Counted from the first letter of the stretch, positions 8,669 through 17,009 are shown. The stretch is DNA of 64,000 nucleotides from Aurantimonas sp. HBX-1 (GCF_021391535.1 NZ_CP090066.1:381001-445000), one strand, 5' to 3'. The notes: a model not told the origin generated them from the letters alone. Program-made: numbers and translations.

Positions 8669-9445
8669 TCAGCGGACGGCGACGGAGAGCGCGTTGAGCG
8701 TCAGCGGGCCGACCTTGGTCGGGATGTGGGCATAGACCGGGACGTAGGTATCCGGCTGGGCGATCGGCGCGAACCACACCTGGATCGTCTGGTCCTTCAG
8801 GAATTTCAGCCCCTTGGAGGCCTTGTCGTAGCCGCTGACCGGGCGGACCTTGGCGTTGCACACCACGGCCTCGCCGGAATAGCCGGTCATCGAATAGGTG
8901 TTGGTGCCGGCCGGCGACAGGACGAGGTCGAGCCGCGACCAGCCGTCGTAGAGCGGCAGGGTGCGCTTGCAGACGGAAGCGGCGTCGCGGGTGCGGATCA
9001 TCAGGCCGCTGAGCGGATCGACGACGGATGAGAGCTGCGACTTCGACACCGGCACGTAGCTCGGCTTCGGCTTGTCGCGCTTCGGGCTGACCGCGCTGGA
9101 GGTGACCCGGCCGCCGGCGAAGGCGACGTCGCTCGACCAGCGCTTGCGGTCGCTGGAGTAGTCCAGCGCGTAGCGCTCGGCGGCAAAGCCCCGGCGCGTC
9201 ACCGTGCCGGAAACCTTGCTGGTGCCGCCGGTGTCGGAGACCAGGCTGCCGAGGCCGCTGGAGGAGAGCTGCCCCTCGACGGTGAAGCGGCCGCCCTCGA
9301 TCACCGTGTCGAAGGACGCCTTGCCGATCGGCAGGCCGATGACGGCCATGCCGTAGCTGGTGGTGATCCGCGCCGTCTCGGCGGCGGCGCCCGACGCGCC
9401 CAGGAGGGCGATGCCGATGGCGCCGAAAAGGAATCGCTTGCGCAT
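8669..9445 (-). CDS. DUF3108 domain protein, secreted/periplasmic
   Basis: 258 residues from the ATG at 9445, chosen because it opens a clean signal peptide (MRKRFLFGAIGIALLGASGAAAE); in-frame codons further upstream lie in the shared rpmB promoter region. The mature part is beta-rich, with segments YGMAVIGLPIGKASF and LDYSSDRKRWSS, and a C-terminal IAQPDTYVPVYAHIPTKVGPLTL typical of DUF3108. The family is envelope-located, of unknown function. In Hyphomicrobiales it commonly lies divergent from rpmB and near cob genes, as here. Confidence 0.78.
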   Translation of the reverse strand: MRKRFLFGAIGIALLGASGAAAETARITTSYGMAVIGLPIGKASFDTVIEGGRFTVEGQLSSSGLGSLVSDTGGTSKVSGTVTRRGFAAERYALDYSSDRKRWSSDVAFAGGRVTSSAVSPKRDKPKPSYVPVSKSQLSSVVDPLSGLMIRTRDAASVCKRTLPLYDGWSRLDLVLSPAGTNTYSMTGYSGEAVVCNAKVRPVSGYDKASKGLKFLKDQTIQVWFAPIAQPDTYVPVYAHIPTKVGPLTLNALSVAVR

Positions 9446-9551
9446 CACTGGTCTATCCATAAAAGCGGGAGGCACGTCGTTGCGATCGTCAGAGCGCAGG
9501 ATCGGCGCGCTTTTGTGGCCGGCCGGGCCGATCCCGCAAAGTTGTTGCGGC

Positions 9552-9580
9552 TTGACGCTCCGGTTCTCAGGGCTTATAGA
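9552..9580 (+). promoter_or_regulatory. Predicted housekeeping promoter for rpmB
   Basis: A TTGACG hexamer at 9552-9557 and TATAGA at 9575-9580 are separated by exactly 17 bases, a near-consensus sigma-70 type promoter about 100 bases upstream of the rpmB start and pointing towards it. It sits in the 234-base gap between divergent DUF3108 and rpmB genes. This is a prediction from spacing and sequence only. Confidence 0.55.
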
Positions 9581-9679
9581 GCCGGTCGAATTTCCGATCA
9601 TGCCCGACAGCGATGATCGCGCCGTTTATAGCGGCGGCGTGTCCCCGTCGGGTTCTAGGTTAAGCTGAAAGGTGATCTG

Positions 9680-9976
9680 ATGTCACGCGCCTGCGAACTG
9701 ACCGGCAAGGCTGTCCAGTCCGGCAACAACGTGAGCCACGCGAACAATCGTACGCGTCGCCGCTTCCTGCCGAACCTGTGCAACGTGTCGCTGATCTCCG
9801 ACGCGCTCGGCCAGCGCTTCCGGCTCCGCGTCTCGGCCTACGCGCTGCGTTCGGTCGAGCACCGCGGCGGTCTCGACGCGTTCCTGACCAAGGCCGACGA
9901 GGCGGAGCTGTCGCAGCGCGCCCGCCTGCTGAAGCGCCAGATCGCCAAGAAGGTCGCCACCGCTCCCGCCAGCTAA
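9680..9976 (+). CDS. rpmB: 50S ribosomal protein L28
   Basis: 98 residues, beginning MSRACELTGKAVQSGNNVSHA, with the L28 signature NNRTRRRFLPNLCNV and an arginine/lysine-rich body. It is a structural protein of the large ribosomal subunit. The length is typical of alphaproteobacterial L28, which is longer than the E. coli protein. A Shine-Dalgarno (AAAGGTGA) precedes the ATG, a strong predicted promoter lies about 100 bases upstream, and a UUCG hairpin lies 28 bases after the stop. Confidence 0.97.
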   Translation: MSRACELTGKAVQSGNNVSHANNRTRRRFLPNLCNVSLISDALGQRFRLRVSAYALRSVEHRGGLDAFLTKADEAELSQRARLLKRQIAKKVATAPAS

Positions 9977-10004
9977 GGCAGGCGCGACGCTTCCGACCCT
10001 ATCC

Positions 10005-10024
10005 GCCGGGCCTTCGGGCCCGGC
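10005..10024 (+). terminator. UUCG hairpin after rpmB
   Basis: GCCGGGCC (10005-10012), loop TTCG, GGCCCGGC (10017-10024): an 8-bp all-GC stem with a stabilising UUCG tetraloop. It lacks a clear U-tract, so it could terminate weakly or protect the 3' end of the rpmB message. Confidence 0.5.
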
Positions 10025-10051
10025 ACTGGTTCCATCACCCAGGCTAAAAAA

Positions 10052-10747
10052 ATGACATCCCTGCGCAGCTATATCCTGCCCGTGGCAGCGATGACGGCGA
10101 TCGTCCTCGCGTCCAACATCGCGGTGCAGTTCCCGGTCTTCGCCGAGATCGGCGGGCTTCAGCTCGCCGACATCCTGACCTTCGGCGCCTTCACCTATCC
10201 CTTCGCCTTCCTCGTCACCGACCTGACCAACCGTCGCTATGGCCCCGCCGTGGCGCGGCGCGTGGTGATGGCCGGCTTCGCGGTGGCGATCATCTGCTCG
10301 ATCGTCGTGCCGCCGATCCTCTACGATCTCGGCCTGCTCGAATACGCCACCGCCGGCGACCGGCTGGTGCGAATCGCGCTCGCCTCCGGCGGCGCATTTC
10401 TCGCCGCGCAGCTCCTCGACATCGCAGTGTTCAACCGGCTGCGACAGGATAGCTGGTGGCGGGCCCCGGCGGCCTCGTCGGTGAGCGGATCGGTGCTCGA
10501 CACCTTTCTGTTCTTCACCATCGCCTTCGCGCCGGTGTTCTTCTTCGTCGGGCCGAATGACGGCTTCGCGCTGGAGGCGGCGCCGCTGCTGGGCGTATTC
10601 GCGACCGAGGCGCCGCGCTGGGTATCCTGGGCGATCGGTGATTTCTGCATGAAGCTGGCGATCGCCGTGCTGGCGCTGGTCCCCTATCGAATCATCATGC
10701 AGCAATTCGTGCCGTACCGGCCGGCTGACGCCGGCGCCGCCGTCTGA
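10052..10747 (+). CDS. YhhQ/VUT-family queuosine precursor transporter
   Basis: 231-residue integral membrane protein with about six helices. The family pattern is clear: LASNIAVQFPVF, then LQLADILTFGAFTYPFAFLVTDLTNRRYG (residues about 42-70), then ASSVSGSVLDTFLFFTIAF. YhhQ proteins import preQ0/preQ1 for queuosine tRNA modification and belong to the ECF/VUT superfamily of energy-independent vitamin transporters. It ends 14 bases before the left end of the mobile element, which has separated it from cobT. Confidence 0.87.
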   Translation: MTSLRSYILPVAAMTAIVLASNIAVQFPVFAEIGGLQLADILTFGAFTYPFAFLVTDLTNRRYGPAVARRVVMAGFAVAIICSIVVPPILYDLGLLEYATAGDRLVRIALASGGAFLAAQLLDIAVFNRLRQDSWWRAPAASSVSGSVLDTFLFFTIAFAPVFFFVGPNDGFALEAAPLLGVFATEAPRWVSWAIGDFCMKLAIAVLALVPYRIIMQQFVPYRPADAGAAV

Positions 10748-10758
10748 TCCAGTCCCGC

Positions 10759-10761
10759 TAA
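10759..10761. repeat. Left target-site duplicate (TAA) of the mobile element
   Basis: TAA directly precedes the left inverted repeat; the same TAA directly follows the right inverted repeat at 12560-12562. A three-base duplication is compatible with IS5-family (IS427-like) insertion. Three bases alone could match by chance, but both copies abut the repeat ends exactly. Confidence 0.55.
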
Positions 10762-10782
10762 GAGCATCTAACAGAACCCGGA
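10762..10782 (+). repeat. Left terminal inverted repeat
   Basis: GAGCATCTAACAGAACCCGG followed by A; compared with the inverted right end it differs at three of the 21 positions (two near the tip, one near the inner edge). The conserved core is CTAACAGAACC. It lies 148 bases upstream of the hydrolase start. Confidence 0.75.
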
Positions 10783-10909
10783 GTGGTGCCAGGTTATGAG
10801 CGCCTCCGGACCGGTTGGACCAAAACACCGGCTCATCCGTTGTTGTCGAGGAGCGCAGCTCTGAGTGACGGCAGCCATGCTCGCTCTGCCAAGTCTGAAG
10901 GGCCTGACA

Positions 10910-11695
10910 ATGAGTTTGAACTTCGTTCGTCGTGGCCAAGGCCCAAGGCTCCTTCTGGTCCATGGTCTGGGTGGGACGTGGCGGTCGTGGAGCACGATCC
11001 TTCCGGCGCTGTCGCAGGCACGCGAGGTGATCGCGCTCGAGTTGCCGGGGCATGGCGAGACACCAGCAGCGGCAGACAGCGGCACTTTTGCCGGGCTCGC
11101 CGACAGCGTAGAACGCTTCATCCTCGAACAGGACTTGGAGGGGGTCGACATCGTCGGCAGTTCGCTGGGCGCGCGGATCGTGCTGGAGATGGCGCGCCGT
11201 GGCAGGGTCGGCGCCACGGTCGCCCTGGACCCGGGCGGCTTCTGGCGCGGCTGGGAGCGGACCTACTTCCGGACAACCCTCGGTGCATCGATCCACCTGG
11301 TCCGCGCCCTGGGACCCGCTCTGCCGACGCTCTCCCGGTCCGCAGTGACACGCAGCGCGCTGCTTGCGCAGCTCTCGGCCCGACCCTGGCGGCTCGACGA
11401 TGAGGTCGTCGCGACCGAGCTGCAAAGCTTTGCCCGCACGAAGACCTTCGATGCTCTTGTGCGCGATCTCGCGGCAGCGCCCGAGCAGAAGGGACCGGCG
11501 GCCCACCCGTCGCGCCCGATCGTCATTGGCTGGGGCCGCCAAGACCGCCTGTGCCTGCCGCGGCAGGCTGCTCGCGCTCAGGAGGCCTTCCCGTCCGCCA
11601 AGCTGCACTGGTTCTCCAAGTGCGGTCACTTCCCCATGTGGGACCGCCCAAAGGAAACGGTGCAGCTCATCCTAGAGACGACGGCAGCCACCTGA
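10910..11695 (+). CDS. Alpha/beta hydrolase (mobile-element passenger)
   Basis: 261 residues from ATG 10910, which has GAAGGG eight bases upstream; an in-frame GTG 45 bases earlier is less convincing. The alpha/beta hydrolase fold is clear: oxyanion segment LLVHGLGGTWRSW near residues 15-27, nucleophile elbow GSSLGAR, acid residue in IGWGRQDRLCLP, and the catalytic histidine in KCGHFPMWDRP near the C-terminus. It could be an esterase, lactonase or haloperoxidase-like enzyme; substrate cannot be assigned. It lies inside the inverted repeats of the IS5-type unit and its composition is visibly less GC-rich than the neighbouring core genes, consistent with transfer. Confidence 0.85.
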   Translation: MSLNFVRRGQGPRLLLVHGLGGTWRSWSTILPALSQAREVIALELPGHGETPAAADSGTFAGLADSVERFILEQDLEGVDIVGSSLGARIVLEMARRGRVGATVALDPGGFWRGWERTYFRTTLGASIHLVRALGPALPTLSRSAVTRSALLAQLSARPWRLDDEVVATELQSFARTKTFDALVRDLAAAPEQKGPAAHPSRPIVIGWGRQDRLCLPRQAARAQEAFPSAKLHWFSKCGHFPMWDRPKETVQLILETTAAT

Positions 11696-11701
11696 GAGCA
11701 A

Positions 11702-12507
11702 CTAGCGGGCCGGTCGTTGGACGTAGCTCCAGCAAATGAGGGAAGCCGCCAGGGAGAGAAAGGCTTGGTGGACGTCAGCCCGGCGCTCGTAACGGACCGT
11801 CAAGCGGCGGAAGCGGCTGAACCAGGCCAGCGTGCGCTCCACCACCCAGCGGTGCCGGCCTAAGCGCTCACTGTTCTCCACCCCGCGTCGGGCGATCCGG
11901 GCCTTGATCCGGCGTCGACGCAGGGCCTGCCGGCAGCGTGGCGCGTCAAAGGCCTTGTCGGCATGGAGCTTAGATGGGCGCCGACGCGGTCGCCCGCGCC
12001 CTTGGCGAATGGGCGGCACCGCGTCGATTAGCTCGTCGAAGACGCGGCTGCCATGGACGTTGGCGGCCGTGAGGCGGACGGCAAGCGGGATGCCGTTGGC
12101 ATCTGTAATGACGTGCCGCTTGGATCCCGGCCGACCGCGATCCGTCGGGTTCGGGCCGGTGCGCTCGCCCCCCTTTTGGCGGCCACAGACGCGCTGTCCA
12201 CGCAGGCTCGGCGCCAGCGAATGGCCACCGCTCGCCCGAGCCAGTCCAGAAGCATGCGGTGGAGCTGGTCCCACACGCCCGCTTCCTGCCACTCCCTTAA
12301 GCGCCGCCAGCAGGTCATGCCTGAATCGCAGTCCATCTCCTGCGGGAGCATCTCCCATGGGAGCCCAGAGCGAAGCACAAACAGGATGCCGGTCAGTGCT
12401 GCCCGGTCCGGCACCCGAGGTCGGCCTCCCTTGGGCTTGGGTCTCTCAGGCGGCAGAATGGGCTCGATGACAGCCCGCAGATCATCGGAAAGAGGAGGTC
12501 TCGCCAT
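11702..12507 (-). CDS. IS5-family DDE transposase made by -1 frameshift
   Basis: Two overlapping frames: A (12507 down to 12028) begins MARPPLSDDLRAVIEPILPP and B (ending at 11702) carries the rest. They join at an A4G6 run near 12174-12183, where a -1 slip converts AAA-AGG-GGG to AAG-GGG-GGC and gives a fusion of about 268 residues. The DDE triad is split: first Asp in ACVDSASVAAKRG of frame A, second in LHADKAFDA and the Glu in RWVVERTLAWFSRF of frame B, with the bridging signature TGPNPTDRGRPGSKRH in frame B. Programmed frameshifting of this kind is usual for the IS427-like group. The element looks intact and potentially mobile. Confidence 0.88.
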
Positions 12508-12538
12508 GCCGCTGGAATCGACACGGGACCACCCCGGT

Positions 12539-12559
12539 TCCAGGTTCTGTTAGGCGCTC
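12539..12559 (-). repeat. Right terminal inverted repeat
   Basis: Read inward on the minus strand this begins GAGCGCCTAACAGAACCTGG, matching the left end at 18 of 21 positions. It lies 31 bases upstream of the transposase start and directly abuts the second TAA at 12560-12562. Confidence 0.75.
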
Positions 12560-12594
12560 TAAGTCCAGGAGGCCGACGGACGGTTGCCCGCGGC

Positions 12595-14514
12595 TCAGCG
12601 GCGGCCGCCCATGGCGGCGCGGCGGCGGGCGCCGTGGCCGGTGCGGGGCGCGCCTTCCTGTTCGAACAGATCGGCCAGCTGCTCGGTCATCGCGCCGGCG
12701 AGTTCCTCGGCATCGACGATGGTGACCGCCCGGCGGTAGTAGCGCGTGACGTCGTGGCCGATGCCGATGGCGAGCAGTTCGACCGGCGAGCGGGTCTCGA
12801 TCTCCTCGATGACGGCGCGCAGATGCCGCTCGAGATAGTTGCCGGGATTGACCGACAGGGTGGAATCGTCGACCGGCGCGCCGTCGGAGATCATCATCAG
12901 GATGCGGCGCTGCTCGGGGCGGGCGAGCAGGCGGTTATGCGCCCAGATCAGCGCCTCGCCGTCGATGTTCTCCTTGAGCAGCCCCTCGCGCATCATCAGG
13001 CCGAGATTGCGCCGGGCCCGCCGCCAGGGCGCATCGGCGGACTTGTAGACGATGTGGCGAAGATCGTTGAGGCGGCCGGGTTTCTGCGGCTTGCCGGCCT
13101 TCAGCCAGGCCTCGCGCGACTGGCCGCCCTTCCAGGCTCTGGTGGTGAAGCCGAGCACCTCGACCTTGACGCCGCAGCGCTCCAGCGTGCGGGCGAGGAT
13201 GTCGGCGCAGGTCGCCGCGACGGTGATCGGCCGGCCGCGCATCGAGCCGGAATTGTCGATCAAGAGCGTCACGATCGTGTCGCGGAAATCGGTGTCGCGC
13301 TCCATCTTGTAGGAGAGCGGCTGCATCGGGTCGATCACCAGCCGCACCAGGCGGGCCGGATCGAGATAGCCTTCCTCGAGGTCGAAGTCCCAGGAGCGGC
13401 TCTGCTGCGCCATCAGGCGGCGCTGCAGCCGGTTGGCGAGACGCCCGACGACGCCCTGCAGCGAGGCCAGCTGCTTGTCGAGGAAGGCCCGCAGGCGGTC
13501 GAGCTCGGCCTCGTCGCAGAGTTCCTCGGCGCCGACCGTCTCGTCGAAGGCCCGGGTGAAGACCTGGTAGTCGGAATCCAGCAGCTGGTTGGACAGCGGC
13601 TGGTGCGGCCGGCGCGTCTCGCCCGGCGTCTCGCTGTCCTGGCTGTCGTCCTCGGCGGGATCGTCGGCCGTGACCTCGGAGGATTCCGGCTCGGCCGTCT
13701 CCTGGTTCTCGCCCTCGGTCTCGCTTTCCTGCGGCATCGCCTCGTCGCTGCCGCTCTCCTTCTCGGAGCCGCCTTCCTCGTTGTCGCGGGTCTGGTTGTC
13801 GCCGGACTCCTCGTCGTCGTCGCTACCCTCGCTGTCCTCCGAATCGCCGAGCTCCTCGGCCATCTCCAGCGAGACGAGCATGTCGCGCAGCGCCCGGGCG
13901 AAGGACTGCTGGTCCTCGACGGTCTCCGACAGGCGGTCGAACTTGGTGCCGGCCTTGTCCTCGACGAAGTCGCGCCAGACGTCGACCAGCGCCTGGGCGC
14001 TGGGCGGCACCGGGCGGCCGGTCAGCCGCTCGCGCACCATCAGCGCCACGGCGTCCTCGATCGGCGCCTCGGCGCGGTCGGTGACGTCAGCGAGGTTGGA
14101 GCGGAAATACTTGTCCTCGAGCATCGCGCCGAGATTGTCGCCGACGCCTTCCATGGCGTTGGCGCCGATCGCCTCGCAGCGCGCCTGCTCGACCGCGTCA
14201 TAGACGGCGCGCGCGCCCTTGCTGTCGGGTGCGAGGCTCGCGTGCATACGGGCGTCGTGGCGCGCCTTGCGCAGCGCCATGGCATCGGCGAGGCCGCGGG
14301 TGACGGCGAGATCGTTGCGGGTCGGCCGGCGGGTCAGCTCGGGCAGCTTGGCGCGGGTCCCCGACAGGCCGGGGCGCTCGGAGCCGAAGCTGACCTCGAG
14401 ATCGGCCTCGCCGGCGATCGCCCGCAGGCAGCCGGCGACGGCGCGCCGGAACGGCTCGCGGTCGGCCGGCGGGGAGCCGGGGGGACGCTGGTTGTCGCCG
14501 ATGCGGGATGCCAT
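12595..14514 (-). CDS. cobT: Aerobic cobaltochelatase subunit CobT
   Basis: 639 residues. CobT forms the AAA+ chaperone complex with CobS that drives the CobN subunit to insert cobalt into hydrogenobyrinic acid a,c-diamide in the aerobic cobalamin pathway. The N-terminal helical part (residues 1-215) is followed by a long acidic linker (about 220-300) rich in D, E and S, then a C-terminal von Willebrand A domain with the MIDAS signature LLIDNSGSMRGRP near residues 430-442. Length and domain order are typical. cobS lies upstream on the same strand, with the HNH gene between them. CobN is not in this window. Confidence 0.95.
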   Translation of the reverse strand: MASRIGDNQRPPGSPPADREPFRRAVAGCLRAIAGEADLEVSFGSERPGLSGTRAKLPELTRRPTRNDLAVTRGLADAMALRKARHDARMHASLAPDSKGARAVYDAVEQARCEAIGANAMEGVGDNLGAMLEDKYFRSNLADVTDRAEAPIEDAVALMVRERLTGRPVPPSAQALVDVWRDFVEDKAGTKFDRLSETVEDQQSFARALRDMLVSLEMAEELGDSEDSEGSDDDEESGDNQTRDNEEGGSEKESGSDEAMPQESETEGENQETAEPESSEVTADDPAEDDSQDSETPGETRRPHQPLSNQLLDSDYQVFTRAFDETVGAEELCDEAELDRLRAFLDKQLASLQGVVGRLANRLQRRLMAQQSRSWDFDLEEGYLDPARLVRLVIDPMQPLSYKMERDTDFRDTIVTLLIDNSGSMRGRPITVAATCADILARTLERCGVKVEVLGFTTRAWKGGQSREAWLKAGKPQKPGRLNDLRHIVYKSADAPWRRARRNLGLMMREGLLKENIDGEALIWAHNRLLARPEQRRILMMISDGAPVDDSTLSVNPGNYLERHLRAVIEEIETRSPVELLAIGIGHDVTRYYRRAVTIVDAEELAGAMTEQLADLFEQEGAPRTGHGARRRAAMGGRR

Positions 14515-14536
14515 CTATATCAATCTATGCCGTTGA

Positions 14537-15252
14537 TTAAGCGCGCTTGGTGCTCCGCTTCTTAAGCAGTTCGTTATTTTTCGCCATCCCATTGATTCCG
14601 TAATGGATATGCCGATGGCAATTCGGACATAATGCCGCGATATTATCAATTTCGTCCAATCCTCCTCTTGCCACCGGCTCCATATGATGACCCTCGAGAT
14701 AAGGAATGTTGTTTAGACTCTCGAAGGGGCCTTGCTGTCACAGAGCTCGCAAACGCCTCCAGCTCTAATCAGAGCAAGTGCTCTGAGCGCAGCGCTCCGG
14801 TCAAACCTGGTAGCTAGTGAAGAGTTTGTTATTATTTTTTTAATCGAGTCTTGATCATAATTTTGTAAAATCTTGATAGTTTCCATTATATCGGGTGGGT
14901 TGATATCTTCAGGATCGGGATTTAGAAGAATAACTGGGTACTTATCCCCAGTTTTTCTATTTTCTCTGTAGATCGATATTCCGTACTCCTCCAGCGCTCT
15001 GCCGCTGGAATTGAAGTTTCTATAGCCGCCGCGCAACCTTTTGAAGGCAACGCCAGTATTGCGGGCATAAAGCAATCCTGCATATTGGGCTAGTATTTTT
15101 ACCGGTACAAAAGTGTCGGAAATTTTTGCAAAATAGAATGCCGCTAGTGCGCGTTCACTTCTGCCAAGCTCTTTTAGGGCGTGGCCTATTCCATATGATG
15201 AAATCTGGAGGGAAGCCTCTTCGATCGCATCAGAGTAAGCTTTATCTCTCAT
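14537..15252 (-). pseudogene. HNH endonuclease gene broken by a one-base deletion
   Basis: From ATG 15252 the frame runs MRDKAYSDAIEEASLQISSY to CELCDSKAPSRV and stops at 14713. Adding one base at about 14722-14726 (after codons for KAP) opens a second frame that reads NNIPYLEGHHMEPVARGG, then ALCPNCHRHIHYG, ending at 14537. The joined protein of about 238 residues then carries a complete HNH site: CxxC, HH and CPNCHRHIH. The first 165 residues are of no family I recognise; a McrA-like restriction or repair nuclease is possible. The gene is markedly AT-rich against its neighbours and wedged between cobS and cobT, indicating horizontal origin. A sequencing error is the alternative to true inactivation. 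Confidence 0.75.
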
Positions 15253-15257
15253 GTGCG

Positions 15258-16247
15258 TCAGTCCAGAACGAGGTTCGCCGCCGATTCCGGCAGCTCCTCG
15301 CCAAAGGCGCGCTGGTAGAACTCCGCCACGAGCGGGCGTTCCAGGTCGTCGCACTTGTTGAGGAAGGTGAGGCGGAAGGCCATGCCGAGATCGCCGAAGA
15401 TCTCGGCATTCTCCGCCCAGGTGATGACGGTGCGCGGGCTCATGACGGTCGACAGATCGCCGTTGACGAAGGCCGAGCGGGTGAGGTCGGCGACGCGGAC
15501 CATCTTGGAGATGGTCTGACGGCCTTCCTTGCTGTCGTAGGTCCGTGCCTTGGCGGCGACGATCGAGACCTCGGTGTCGTGCGGCAGATAGTTCAGCACG
15601 GTGACGATCGACCAGCGATCCATCTGCGCCTGGTTGATCTGCTGGGTGCCGTGGTAGAGGCCGGTCGTGTCGCCGAGGCCGACGGTGTTGGCGGTCGCGA
15701 ACAGCCGGAAGGCCGGGTGCGGGCGCACCACGCGACTCTGGTCGAGCAGGGTCAGGCGGCCGGAGGATTCCAGGACGCGCTGGATGACGAACATCACGTC
15801 GGGCCGACCGGCATCGTACTCGTCGAAGACGAGGGCGACGTTGCGCTGGTAGGCCCAGGGCAGGATGCCGTCGCGGAATTCGGTGACCTGCATGCCGTCG
15901 CGCACGACGATCGCGTCCTTGCCGACGAGGTCGATGCGGCTGACATGGCTGTCGAGATTGATCCGCACGCAGGGCCAGTTGAGCCGCGCCGCGACCTGCT
16001 CGATATGGGTCGACTTGCCGGTGCCGTGATAGCCCGAGACCATGACGCGCCGGTTCTTGGCGAAGCCGGCGAGGATCGCCAGCGTCGTCGGCTTGTCGAA
16101 GATGTAGTCGGGGTCCAGCTCGGGAACGTGCGGGTCGGTCTTCGAAAAGGCCGGGACGGTCAAGTCGCTGTCGAAACCGAAGGTTTCGCGGACGGAGATC
16201 GTGGCGTCCGGGAGGGGGGCCACTTCCAGTTCCGCTGCACTCATCAT
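15258..16247 (-). CDS. cobS: Aerobic cobaltochelatase subunit CobS
   Basis: 329-residue AAA+ ATPase of the CobNST cobalt chelatase. Walker A is GYHGTGKSTHIEQ near residues 73-85, Walker B is VALVFDEYDAG near 136-146, and a sensor segment FRLFATANTVGLGD follows near 178-191. Length is normal. It is preceded on the same strand by a J-domain gene and followed, after the broken HNH gene, by cobT; the two cob genes normally adjoin in this order. Confidence 0.95.
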   Translation of the reverse strand: MMSAAELEVAPLPDATISVRETFGFDSDLTVPAFSKTDPHVPELDPDYIFDKPTTLAILAGFAKNRRVMVSGYHGTGKSTHIEQVAARLNWPCVRINLDSHVSRIDLVGKDAIVVRDGMQVTEFRDGILPWAYQRNVALVFDEYDAGRPDVMFVIQRVLESSGRLTLLDQSRVVRPHPAFRLFATANTVGLGDTTGLYHGTQQINQAQMDRWSIVTVLNYLPHDTEVSIVAAKARTYDSKEGRQTISKMVRVADLTRSAFVNGDLSTVMSPRTVITWAENAEIFGDLGMAFRLTFLNKCDDLERPLVAEFYQRAFGEELPESAANLVLD

Positions 16248-16388
16248 ACCTCCAGAGGCCCGGTGCCCGTCAGGGCCGGCCGGGCCATGTCCATTCTCTG
16301 ATGTTGCCCGCGCTCGAACGAGAGCGGGGTCGCCTGGTCGCGTTGCGGCCGCCGCGATCCGGGTGGGCCCGAAGCGGTCAGCCAGCGA

Positions 16389-17009
16389 TTAGCAAAAGCC
16401 GGACTGCTTCAAAAGCTTGTAGGCCTGGATCACCTCGCGCAGCTTGTCCTCGGTGCTGCGGTCGCCGCCATTGGCGTCGGGGTGCAACTGCTTGACCAGG
16501 TTCTTATAGCGCCCACGGATGGCTTCGCCAGTCGCGTCGCGCTCGAGATCGAGGGTTTCGAGGGCCTTCACCTCCAGGGAGCGCAGCTTCGGCCGGCGCG
16601 CCGCGGTCTTGCGGGCGGCCGCAGCTTCCGCGCCGAACAGGCCGAACGGGTCGCGCGCGCGGCCGTTCCAGCGCCGGGTGCGGGCAGCGGTTGCAGCGCG
16701 GGCGGCGTCGCCCGCCGTGCCATTATGTCCCATCGTCCAGGTCGGCCGGTTGCCGGTGAGGCTGTCCTTCAGGTGACGCTGGATGTCCTTGTCGTTCATG
16801 CCGGAGAAATAATTGTACGACTTGTTGTACTGCCGGACGTGGTCGACGCAGAAATTCAGGTACTGGCCCTCGTGATCGCGGCCCATCGGGGCCTTGTAGA
16901 TACCGGCCTGGTCGCAGCCTTCCCACGCGCATTCGGGCGCGCGCGGAGGCTCGCTGGGGCGTTTGCCTTTGACGCGGATCGCGTCGAAATATTTGGAGTC
17001 GAGTTTCAT
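16389..17009 (-). CDS. J-domain (DnaJ-like) protein
   Basis: About 206 residues. The C-terminal J domain spans roughly residues 145-205, with the HPD motif in KQLHPDANGGD and helix IV residues AYKLLKQSGFC. The N-terminal part holds four cysteines or histidines in CAWEGCDQ and FCVDHVRQYN, suggesting a small zinc-binding knob, which is typical of this alphaproteobacterial family usually encoded next to cobS and divergent from bolA. A GTG three bases upstream of the chosen ATG is an equal alternative start. Presumed Hsp70 co-chaperone with unknown client. Confidence 0.85.
   Translation of the reverse strand: MKLDSKYFDAIRVKGKRPSEPPRAPECAWEGCDQAGIYKAPMGRDHEGQYLNFCVDHVRQYNKSYNYFSGMNDKDIQRHLKDSLTGNRPTWTMGHNGTAGDAARAATAARTRRWNGRARDPFGLFGAEAAAARKTAARRPKLRSLEVKALETLDLERDATGEAIRGRYKNLVKQLHPDANGGDRSTEDKLREVIQAYKLLKQSGFC

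Larger units (their letters stand above)
10762..12559. mobile_element. IS5-type transposable unit carrying an alpha/beta hydrolase gene
   Basis: A 1798-base unit bounded by imperfect 21-bp inverted repeats (left 10762-10782, right 12539-12559) that match at 18 of 21 positions, and flanked by TAA on both sides. It holds, from left to right, about 150 noncoding bases, an alpha/beta hydrolase gene on the plus strand and an IS5-family transposase on the minus strand, the two converging with only six bases between them. Removing the unit and one TAA would rejoin yhhQ and cobT with a normal short spacer. A plain IS of this transposase family is usually well under 1 kb, so the hydrolase looks like cargo. 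The alternative is two separate insertions. Confidence 0.72.

Noticed and set aside
10865..10909. Upstream GTG start for the hydrolase
   Set aside because: ATG 10910 has a better Shine-Dalgarno and begins the family homology.
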